From contig NC_018398.1 in assembly GCF_000208865.1 (NCBI RefSeq), forward strand, positions 372,001 through 436,000: 64,000 bases of DNA, read 5' to 3'. Position numbers and translations under genes: made by a program. A model generated the notes under the pieces. That model saw only the letters and a program-made list of their open reading frames with translations. It was not told where the DNA came from and searched no databases. The first letter of the stretch is position 1. Each line of letters begins with the position of its first letter. Shown here piece by piece: positions 18,619 to 33,723 of the stretch. Origin of the DNA: Neospora caninum Liverpool (lineage: Eukaryota > Apicomplexa > Conoidasida > Eucoccidiorida > Sarcocystidae).

Positions 18619-21600
18619 ATGGATGCCCGCGACGCTGGTTTGGAAGAAATCGCGAACCGGTCAGACATACAAGGGGGGGCTGTCTTCCACCATCCATCAC
18701 AAGATCGTTCGGATCTAACAGAAAATGTAGGGGGGTTTCGATCGGATGGTATGGGCAGCCACACGATGCGTCTGCCTTCTGTTCCATCTTCGCCGCGCTG
18801 TGTTTCTTCCTTTCCGTCATGGGCACGTGCGTCTTCCCCCTCATCGGTGCGGCAGCTTCATCCTGCCTTTCGAGGCCCACCCTCGTGTTTCCCTTCCTTC
18901 GCGGTAACTCTTTTGCGAGCCAGTTCACCGGTCTCGTTGTCTGTGTCTTTTGTGCCCGGCGACGCCGCCTGTAAAGCGCGTGCCCGCGAAGCGTCTCACG
19001 GGCTTCCTTTGTCTGACGGCCTCGATCCTCCGAACGCACTCGGCGCCAAGAGAAGGCCAGGCGAGCACGAAGAATCCTTCCAAGTCTCGGACACTTCTGG
19101 AAAAGCGCCACCAAAGAGCGGAAAGCCTCAGGAAGAACTCGCCGAGACGGCGACTGCCTCAACAGGATCAGGTGAGAAAGTGTGGCGCGCTTCAACCCAC
19201 GAGGGATCGGATGGGATTTGCGACAAGGTCGGAGTGCCACCACCTTCCACTAGCGAGGAAATGCGAAACAAAACTAGAAGAACGGACCGAGAGGAGCGGG
19301 GGGCTTCGGGAACCGTGGAGAACGCAACGTTGGTTGCGCATGCACGCTGCCACAAGCGACGGCGAGACGAACAAGAAGAGCAACAGGATGCGTCCGGAAC
19401 TCGACAAGAAGTTCGTGCTGCAGACCCTGCATGGGCGAACAAAGTACGGGCACGAGAAGGACAGGGGGACGAGCGGAAAGACGCGGGGGATGCAGGCCAC
19501 GATGACGACTCCGAGAGCGTTGTCTCTTCTTGCTCGGACGAGAATACGGAGAGACAGAAGGCTTCCCTTTCTGCCATCGACTCTGCGTCCTCGCTTTCCG
19601 GTCCCTCCCTTCTGTCTTGTGGCGTCCCGGGTTCCTCGCTATGTTTAATCCTAAATGAAAGAGCCCAGAAGCAAGAGAAAGGGCCACGCCAAAGAGGAAA
19701 GGCCGAAGCCGGCGAAGATGCGGATGCCGTCAAAGAAAGAACGGAAAAGCCGGAACCGAAAGACGGCAGTAAGGGAGGAAAAGAAACAGAAGGAAGGGAA
19801 GATGACGAAGAAGCCGAAGAAACACTTTTCGAGTTCGATGAGGATGATCTGTGGTTTCTCCTCTATGAGCGGCACCGGCACGAGAGTGACAGAAGCAATA
19901 CGGTGGCTATGGACTCGACAGAATCCCACAATCTCCCTGCTGAGACGCAAGTAGGCGCCGTAACTCCAAAGCTGAAACGAGGAGGGAGACCACATACTCA
20001 TCCCACAGTCTGCCTTTCCGGCAATACAGGCTCATTCACTCGCATATACATGAACAGGCATATATATATATATATATATTTGCAACTATGTGACCAATAA
20101 ACGTTTCTATGGCCGCGAAGCCCCTCTTTATACGCAGGGCCGTTGTGAGCTGAGCATAGCTGCCCAGGTGTAATCATCTAATGTACATGTATTGAAAAAT
20201 GTATACTTAGATCGATAGATATAGTAATGTTCAGGTCACTGGGAGCGGCGTCAAACTCGTGAGAGTACAGGTGAGCCTGTATATGCCGGCTCGTATATAT
20301 GTAGATATCTGTTGATTTTTATATAGGCAACGACGCCTCAATGAATGTGTAGGGACTGAGGCGTGTGTGCGTGTTTGTGGTTCGCGTGGCCGGGCTTTGA
20401 TTTCACGATGTCTTCCAAAATTTCCCTGTTCTTCAGCTGTCGGAAGAGCTGAAAGCCGCCGTGACAGATTCCCTGGCGAAGCAAATCCTCTATTCCGACA
20501 AGTATCAGGATTCAGCTTACGAGTACAGGTGGGGATCCCCAGCAAGAACCTAGAACAAACCATGACACGTGGTGAAATGTATCGTGAAAAATACCTCGGT
20601 CTTCTGTCGAGACGCAAAACATAACGCTGATGGTGGGATGCGAAGCGAAATAAGACCCCAAAATGTGGCCGATACTCATGTCATCGAAACGTCTAGAGTT
20701 TCTAGACAGCCCGGATGTCGTTTCTCCGTTCTAAAAAAGGACGGAAAAACTTAATTCGGACCTCCTCTTTTCGTGTTCTGCCCTCCCTGTCTCAGAGCGG
20801 TAACTCTGCCGCTGCAACACCCGTTTCTCTCTCGCGCTCTGTCCCCGCTCGCCGACGCCATCCGACGAGAGCGGAGACGAATGTCGGAGAAACTTTGGAG
20901 GTCGTTGGGAGTACGTTTTTTGACTCTGGCGAAAGCACCGCACGCTGTCACTGTACCAAAATGGAGTTCAATATACACATACATACTTCTAGGGTGTATG
21001 TGTGTCGATACACATGCTTCCGTATTTTGCGGTGAGAGGTATTTTAGTCATGTCCGGGCACCCCTCAGATAAAATGTGTGTGTGTGTGCACAAAGCGTGA
21101 GGTGGGTTTGAATCGAGATATAGAAATGGACCGAGATGCCAACGTGGATTTCAGGAAAACTCACGTATATATGTATACGTATACATTTGTAAACGACAGT
21201 GTGTGTCGTCGGGTTGTAGCCCCGAAGAATTCCTGTAAAGGCGGATGCTTTTGCACAATATAAATGTTTTATATGTGTGTGCATGCATGTGCGAATACGT
21301 TCTCTGTAAGCGTATCTGTGAGTGTGCCTGTACATGGTTTTGTGCCCCGCGTTTGCACACGAAGGGGTCGGCATTCAATGCTTTGCATGGCAGCATTTTC
21401 TTCTTCGTGTTTTCTCCAGGTCAGAATGAGTTGCGGGTGGCGTCACTGGGGGTGGAGTATGTACGAGCCTAACGTCCTCTTCTTCGCCAGGTGAGCAGCT
21501 CATAAAAGAGATTCTTTCCACGGGCTTTAGCGATGAATTTGAGGGTGTGAAATCGCGCGGGCTCGAAGGCAACCCGCCCCATCTTTCCAAAGGTTTCATC

Positions 21601-22490
21601 GACAACGTTGCACGACGGGAAAGGCGACAGGATCTTCAACAGCCTCTCCGCAAGGCAGTGTGCATGCAGTCGGAAGGAAACAGATGAAAGTATGGAGAGG
21701 GACAGGCAACCCATTTGCCCCCCTTCGGTGATAGTCGGCGCACATCACTTCAAGATGTTTTTTTTTGATACCTTGTTTTCTTCCTAGTTTCCATGTTCCT
21801 TCTTTTTCACTCGTTTACGCATTTCCTTCTTTTTCGTTCCTCCCCCCTCTCCTTGCCCCTATTTTCTTTCTTCTTTTCCACTGGTCTGAGACAGGCCGAA
21901 GTGGACTGACGGCATTACCGGCATCCCTCCGAAATCTGCCGCATTCGCCGCAAAGCGGCACGACCGCATGCGCGACTTGCTGGCCCAGGTAAAGGCATAT
22001 TTGCCCTCTCGCTCAGGTCAAGAAATGAGTGGAGCAAGACACAAGTGACCAGTGTCCATATGCGCCAACATGTACATTGTTTTACGGTATGTATCCAGTT
22101 AGATTTCTACGTGTAGATCTATGCTGATAAGGACCTTGTATACAGATATATATATATATATATATATATTTGAAAACTGCATGGGTATATAGGTGTTGGG
22201 CTGGTGTATACTTGTGTATGTACATCTGTTCACTCTTTTCTGACTCTAAATTTGTGGATTGAGAAGCGCTCTAAGTGGGGCTGTGATCTGGGAGTAACAC
22301 AGAGCAAACTGAGAATGTTTCTCTGTCGCGTTTTTTGCTGTTACAGGAAGTGGCGAAGGGGATGAACATCGTCTCTAGGGCCGTTCGCTTGTCCCGCATG
22401 GCGACACAAGACTGTCACTTGATGACCGACACAGAAGACGATGGGAGCTCATCTCCGATATGTAGTCTGTATCAAGCCTGCTTGCAGTAA
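18619..22490 (+). CDS. CKS1: Cks1/Suc1 cyclin-dependent kinase regulatory subunit with a very long N-terminal extension
   Basis: Six exons: 18619-19950, 20437-20528, 20796-20910, 21420-21490, 21895-21988, 22347-22490; all phases agree, giving about 615 residues. Cks proteins bind CDKs and dock phosphorylated substrates. The Cks fold starts in exon 2 (KQILYSDKYQDSAYEYRAVTLP) and continues through MSEKLWRSLGVRMSCGW to MYEPNVLFFARPKW. Set against human CKS1, the five phosphate-pocket residues (K11, R20, S51, W54, R71) are all kept. The loop before MSEKLW is about 11 residues longer than usual, and the hinge usually HEPEPH is SMYEPN. Family members are usually about 80-110 residues; here a 444-codon exon 1, polar and rich in Ser/Glu/Lys and probably disordered, precedes the domain and ends in an acidic patch. 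The start at 18619 has a good context (GTCATGG). Confidence 0.9.
22140..22172. repeat. TA microsatellite in the last Cks1 intron
   Basis: A short alternating TA tract between exons 21895-21988 and 22347-22490. A similar tract at 20056-20080 lies in the first intron. Confidence 0.85.
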
Positions 22491-25240
22491 CCCAGAAGAA
22501 TCAAAGTCAAAAAACGCCCAGAAAGACCACCGAAGCGGCTTCTAGTGTGACACACCAGTCGATAAATCGAACTCAAACACCGGGGCGTTCTCATGTCTTG
22601 GGGACGACCGTCCGGTGGGCAGCAGATAGATTGAGGTCCCAAAATGAAGTATGCAGCAAATCGAACATGGTCTTCGGAGGAGAAGACAACAGAAGAAGAG
22701 GCCTCTGATTTTTTCGTAGCAGGAATGGCCCGCATCGAAAATGTCCTAATACGGAAAAGTGCGACGGCTGAGGGTGTGAATGTAGAAGACCATATATGCC
22801 ATATTTTTTCATGATCACTTGTTATTACACCGACTTTTGACTGTGAAAAAGGGATTCGACAGACTGTCTTATGAAGCCAACACGCTGAACTTCGTGTGTG
22901 TTCGAGGCTCGGTGAGCATGCACTGACCAACTGGCGCCCGCTTCGCGTACACGATAAGTACCGTCTATAAAAAAATACAAAAGGTAGTCATAATAGTTCA
23001 CTACTTCGCTTGAATTGAAAATATCCTAGATTTAAATCTCGAAAGTCCGAATTTTAGCGAAGGTGCATTGCACATCTGCGCCCATATGCGTAGGAATATG
23101 CGTGCACGTATATTTATTTGTAAAAAAAAACTAACGAGGAAAGTTTTTCTGCATAAAGCATGTCGATCATACGTGGGAGTTGAAGCAACGTAGGCTGTAT
23201 GCGCGTTTATTTCTTCCACAAATCAAAGATTCTGACCCCACCCTGTGTGCTGACTGGGCGAGGAGCGGAAAGCTACGCTGTGCAGTGACTTTTTGCCAGA
23301 GTTGAACATTTACGGAGAACCATTGCCTCCACCTTCCATGGTGTTGTTAACTTGCTTCTCACAATTAAGAACGACACAGCTGATAAATTGAAATGGGACA
23401 ATACCAACTTGACTAGGATGACACCGCTTCCGCACGTTCGTCATCTCACTCACGAGGCCTCGGAGAACAACAGAATAGTCCATCAAGATGGAAAGGGCCT
23501 ACTGGAGAGTATACCCTACGAACGCTTTTAAAATGTTAAGAGTCTGAGACAATTGTGTTCGGTGCTACTTGCATATTCAGGACTCATTCGGCATCCTCCA
23601 AACTGGATACACGTTGGATATGAGACTGATATTTGTAGCTGCGCTTGTTTTCCAAACAAGTGCGGCATACGTATGTTATTGGTGGATTCTGAGCCACCAC
23701 GCGGCGACACACTAAAGATCTGCACGTCGTCTGTGCTGCTGGATGCAAAGAAAGCGAAGGGCGTACCGAAACCATGCATGTGAAGACGTGGCTGACTGTG
23801 CAAACGATGAATTCTGTGTCGGAGTTCTTCGACTCTGTAGAGTCAGATCTTCCTACGTAAATATGAAAGAGACTGCACTTTTCAGATCTCTTTTTTTAGT
23901 GAAGATTGTAACCTCTCGCTCTGTGTACGCATCTCAGCTTTGACGGCAGCACCCGATCTGTTGTATCCTCGACAGGCTTCTGTCACCAAGTTTTATTTTC
24001 ATATAGGACTAGGTGAAATAGCTCAGGGATGAGAACGTGTATTCCAGAAATCAGATCTCTAACGTCAGAATCAGAGCAACTCTTCTCATGTCTCTTTTTT
24101 CTCCTGCGTTAGGGTCGCATTTTGCTTACGGTGTGCAGTTTTGCAAAACGTCGAGCTTCTTTCTGTATGTGTTACAGATGTTGGAACGTCCAAATATCCA
24201 TGTGTAAATCACTATCCCATGTGCTTGCGCTTCGTTGTCACAGGGCACCTAGGCCCGGCATCACTACAGATCAGCGTGGCCGTTTTAGGTCACGTTTCAG
24301 CAGAAAATGCACATTCTGTCCCATGAGACACTGCCCTTGAAGTTCATGAGGAGCTCCACATCTTTCGCATCCAGGGAAATGGTCCACTCTCCCCAACTTT
24401 TTTCTCGCAAGGCATGCAGCTGTTCATCGTACGGACGCTCTTTTTTGCTGTATCCGGTGCACATATCATTCTTCGTGTAACTTTTTTCGACAGAAAGTGT
24501 AACCGGATATTCGGTGTGAATTCTTTCCGCCACTGAAGGGCACTGGTTTCCCCGCAGAACGTCTGTGTTCTTTGTTCACCACGGATGTAGATGCCCATCT
24601 TCTCTCCAGACTTGGGTCGGTTGGAGAAAAAAACACCAATCCTTTCTTTTTGCATGAACTGCGCTCGAGACCGTCGAGACGTTCTGCGGTGTCAGGAGAA
24701 TATAGTTGCCTCGTCTATGAATGACCTAAACAGACCACTGAAAGAACGGCTGCAACGCGGTGCAACAAAATGAGGTGCTCCGGAGGGGAGTTTGTCGACT
24801 CTCTCCGCGGCCGCGAGTTTGCATCACGAAAAACTCTCCCACAAGCCAACGAGGCACGCAAAGCATCCCGAAACACCACGCTGGATCAGTTAGATGGCCC
24901 ACGGCGCTTCTTCCTCGTTCACTCGCGTGTTGAAAGGCCACACGAGCGCGGGGCCACCTCTCCACTCCCCGTCCTCGCGCGCGGCAGTGATCTAGCACCT
25001 TTTCTGCACTACGAGAATGGCCGGTCTAGTCACAATCAGATCTTTGACTTTTTAATCCCGTCTCTCTTAACTTTTGAATTAAGGCGGGGCTTGGATGTAT
25101 TGCCTCCGCACACTAGAGCTGTTATCGGAAAAACGCCCGTGCAGCCTGCATTTTCTTTGTCCTCCCGTATCCGGCGAAACTCACGTCAGGCGTCGAGCCT
25201 TAGGACTGTCGTGGTCTGCCCGTCTAGTGTGCGAGAGAAA
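22491..25240. other. intergenic between Cks1 and the HMG-box gene; no gene seen
   Basis: About 2.7 kb that is less GC-rich and less CT-biased than the DNA to either side. Open frames are short on both strands. The longest minus-strand frame (22472-22930) overlaps the end of Cks1 antisense and has no recognisable feature. The HMG 5' UTR and promoter must lie toward the right end. Confidence 0.5.
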
Positions 25241-25537
25241 ATGGCGCCGAAGAAAGTGACAAAGAAGGGAGCAGAGGGGAAGAAGAAGCGCGTGAAGAAG
25301 GATCCCAACGCTCCCAAGAAACCTCTTTCGTCTTATATGTTCTTCGCGAAGGACAAGCGAGCGGAAATCCTTAAAAAACAACCTAGTCTCAAGTCCGACA
25401 TTGGCAAGGTGGGGAAAATGATCGGTGAGGAATGGGCAAAGCTCAGCTCGTCGCAGAAGCTGACGTATCAAAAGAAAGCTGAGCAGGAGAAGATTAGATA
25501 CCAGCGTGAAATGTCTCTCTACAACAAGAAGAAATGA
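25241..25537 (+). CDS. HMG-box chromatin protein, Nhp6/HMGB-like
   Basis: A 98-residue intronless protein. A basic N-terminal arm (residues 1-24: MAPKKVTKKG... ending KKRVKKDPNAP) leads into one HMG box (KKPLSSYMFFAKDKR to the LYNKKK end), with the usual PLSSYMFF and IGEEWAKLS landmarks. Single-box proteins of this layout bind and bend DNA without sequence specificity and assist nucleosome remodelling; T. gondii has known HMGB proteins of this type. The start is supported by a strong context (GAAAATGGCG) and by the box running to the C-terminus. The frame is open upstream to about 24770, but that part looks non-coding. Confidence 0.95.
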   Translation: MAPKKVTKKGAEGKKKRVKKDPNAPKKPLSSYMFFAKDKRAEILKKQPSLKSDIGKVGKMIGEEWAKLSSSQKLTYQKKAEQEKIRYQREMSLYNKKK

Positions 25538-28364
25538 ACGGAACACCGGCAAACTGGCGAAATGCGCGGGTCGATCCACAATGTAAGAGATTGTAAAAAT
25601 CATGGTTTCATGGCGTTGCAACATTTTCTTCCGTTGCGGTCATACTCGGACGAGATCTCAAATTTCCTTTCCTCTGTACGGTTTTCCATCTCGGGTTCAA
25701 GGGAGCGGAACACGAGACCAAAATTTTTTTCCCAATCGAATGAAACGGCACGAGTGTGTGCCAAACGCGTCACCCGGAGTATGCCGTAAGGGTGCCGAGG
25801 GATACTTGTTCTTGATTTTTCTTGGCCTGCTTGTCACGAACCGTTCGCAGTGTGTACACTGCTAAAGCTTTCTCTTGACGACGACGCGCATTAAATGCGG
25901 TTACCTTCTATTCGAGACGGAAACACAAAATCATTCAGCTGTTCTCTTTCCACAAATATTTCTGTGTAGAAAATGCCACGAACGTGGCCTGTACTTCCGC
26001 TTTTAAAACTTAGACCACACGCTTTTGGAGTAACGCTTTTCATGCACAGAGGCAATAAGAATGAACTTCGAAATGTATGCGAGCCAGGCTGGCCCCAGAG
26101 CGTTTTCAGACGGCAATACGCAGACTTTTGACAAACACAGCAATCGCTCCACGTCATTAAGCAGAGAACAATGTACTCTTTTTGCCTTTTGTGTCAGTCA
26201 CAGAAGCATTGGGGGACACGCACAATCCTAGTGTTCCTGTAACAAACCGTTGCTAGTAGATAATGGTACTTATCGATGACCGCTCCATTTCGCCTTTAAA
26301 TTGATCGTTTCTCTCGCTGGAGCACACGCAGAGTTGTCTTACTTTGAGAGATACTTTACGAAGTCGACATGCCTAAGCATTTGCGCTGGCAGTCAAAGTA
26401 CAGCGCCACGAAGTGAACAAGCTCACGGCATTTCGGAATTCTCATAGAACTGGAGTTCCGTATTTCGTAGCCCTACGGATCTCCTGTTTCACCATCGTCT
26501 GGACACCGGTAATTTTGATATTCTGTGTTTATATTTATCCTGAGCATTTCCTCTGGTGAAGTCATGACGGAGAACACACCGGTCCGTCGGCGTGAGAGAA
26601 CAAACTAACGGACCCGCTGCCTCAGTAAAGTGTTGGCGAACCTGGTAGTCAATGCAGCGAGAACTCGATCTGCGTACCCGCGACCGCAACTTTTCCCTCC
26701 ACATTGTTGTGAGCTCACAGGGAGTTTCCGCTGTTTATGTCGTGGTATTTTTGAGAACGCTAGTAAACACAGAAACAAGGCAAAGCAATATGCGACGTCG
26801 TGAAACGGCAGACTGCCACCAACAATCGAAACACAGACACGTGTTGAAAATCTTGTTCGTGAAGATCACTGCCGTTGTCACATCCTATTCCACAAAAGAG
26901 AGAAACACGCACAGTCGGAGCAAATGAATACTAACGTGAAACCAGATTACATACTATGATGGGGAACAACGAAAGGAATTTCAAGACTTGTCCCGCCCAC
27001 CCCCATCCCCCCCCCCCCCCCCCCCCCCCCATGCTGCTCCGACAACCTGAAGTATGTATAGCGCGTAAGAAGTGAAAGCTATCAGTCAATCATCCTGCCA
27101 ACTGTCTAGGTGGTAGTCCTTCATCGCTGATGAGAGCACAAGCTAGTTCTTGCTTTTTCTCTCTGCCAGATGTACACGCTGCCGGTACCATGGGGTGAGT
27201 AAGCTTGAGTCCCATGTCACTAAGCGTGAGAGCATCTGTGCAACCGCATCGAAGAATAAAATCGTGTAGGTGTCACGTCCGGGTGAATGAGGATACACGT
27301 ACCATGAATAGTTCAGCCTTCGGCAAACCCTGCCAGTCGTCGCTTCCGCATCTGGAATTCCCCGCTCGCTCCTCTGCGTCACCGCTTGTGACTGTTAGGA
27401 TATAGAGCAGACTTCGCGAAGTCGGTGAGCAGAATACCCGGAAATTTCGCACGCACTCCAGGAGACACTCAAGAAAAATCAATTTGTCCCATTCATGCTC
27501 TTAGATCACGGCTCTCAGTATTTGGCCACCGCTGAAGCGGCTTCAAGAAGCACCCGCACTCCCGGCAACAGCATACAGCCTAACTGCGGACCCAATTTTC
27601 TCAGAGTTTCGCGCAAAAAAGGGAAAAGTAATGAACGTTTGCATTGCTCGAGTAGCTGACGTCGCTGGAAGAAACGCAGTAACATGCTCTTCCGCTGGAA
27701 AGAAAAATGTCACCAAGGGCGCTTGTTTGCAAATGGTATGTCAACGATAACGTGTAGAGCTCGGAACAGCCCTTGTGCAACATGCGTAATGTCAAGTGTC
27801 GTTCCTGCAGCGGCAGGACTTGCAAACTGCACAGTGTAGCACCTGTTCGTGCCTGGTGTGATAATCAGCTTCATACATCAACCGCACAACCACTGTATAG
27901 GTTCTGCATGGCTGCATCAATGCTGAAGAATTCTATCGCATTTTATTGTCTAGGCAAGACTAGGACGACCTACGAAAACGCTGCTCCGCTAACGCGACTG
28001 GGTCATCTAGACTGGCGCAAAAGGACTACGCCACTGAAGTTCAGCTCTGTTCCCGAAGCAAGGGGCTCACGGGAAACTCTTACTGACACAACCTCAGTGG
28101 AGAACCCTCAGAAGGTTATGACAAAGATGGGGTCAAATAGTTCCCCCACAATTTGGTGGCAAACCTGAACCTTTCCAGTCGCGATGACGAAAGGAGACGA
28201 TGTAAGCGAGACGTCAATCGCACTCTTGCGAACAGCCAAAAAAAGAATAACCCCTCTGGTCCCTCAAAGTTTTCATGAACATGCGGGAACCCGCTAACGA
28301 CCATCCATCATCACGCGTCAAAAGAACCCGCCTCGTTACATGATAGCTTGACAAAAAACGAGCG
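25538..28364. other. convergent intergenic region between HMG and polyubiquitin; holds a poly-C tract
   Basis: About 2.8 kb between convergent genes, so both 3' UTRs should lie here. Only short open frames occur, with no domains. The one striking element is the homopolymer at 27007-27030. I found no tRNA-like fold. Confidence 0.5.
27007..27030. repeat. poly(C) homopolymer, 24 bases
   Basis: Twenty-four consecutive C, preceded by a short C-rich stretch (CACCCCCAT). Homopolymer C/G runs of this length are unusual beside the TA and CT repeats in the rest of the window. Confidence 0.95.
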
Positions 28365-33270
<4,906 letters not shown>

Positions 33271-33723
33271 ATGACAATGCAAATGTACTTCGGTGTCTCA
33301 TTAATTCTACTTGCAATTGCCAGCGTGCAAGCAGGAAATGTGGCTGCCAGTGATCCTTTACCAGAGGGGGAGAGGAATGCTACCAAGAGTCTCGACGCAG
33401 AGTCGTTGTACAATCGTTTCCCGGGAGGCAAGACTCCAGGATGGCCGCAGAGTGAAGTGCCCGCATTGCGTGGGGGACTGTTTATGGTGACAGCTTTACT
33501 TTCTGCTGCCTTACTGGCGCCACCGCCTATGACAATACTTCTGGGCACCATCGCCACGGTAAAGTATTTGATGTCTGTTTACCATCGCCACATGTTTAGG
33601 AAGGACTATGACGAAGCTGATCAGGATTTTAGAGAGTTAATTGCACGTTTTGTTACGCTGGAAACGGAGGAGTGGCGTAGGATGAAGAAGATGCTCCGGA
33701 CGAAGAAGTCAGGGTCTCCATAA
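33271..33723 (+). CDS. unrecognised small secretory membrane protein, dense-granule-like
   Basis: A 150-residue intronless frame starting MTMQMYFGVSL. Residues 1-21 form a textbook signal peptide (hydrophobic core ILLAIAS, likely cleavage after VQA). A short polar segment follows with one possible N-glycosylation site (NAT). Residues about 69-103 form a long hydrophobic stretch broken by PPP, which could be one long or two short membrane passes. The C-terminal third (from HRHMFRKDYDEADQDF) is a charged, probably amphipathic helix ending in a basic tail. I do not recognise the family. Layout, size and lack of introns resemble T. gondii dense-granule proteins, but that is inference. The first ATG has A at -3, and a second in-frame ATG follows two codons later. 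Confidence 0.7.
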   Translation: MTMQMYFGVSLILLAIASVQAGNVAASDPLPEGERNATKSLDAESLYNRFPGGKTPGWPQSEVPALRGGLFMVTALLSAALLAPPPMTILLGTIATVKYLMSVYHRHMFRKDYDEADQDFRELIARFVTLETEEWRRMKKMLRTKKSGSP

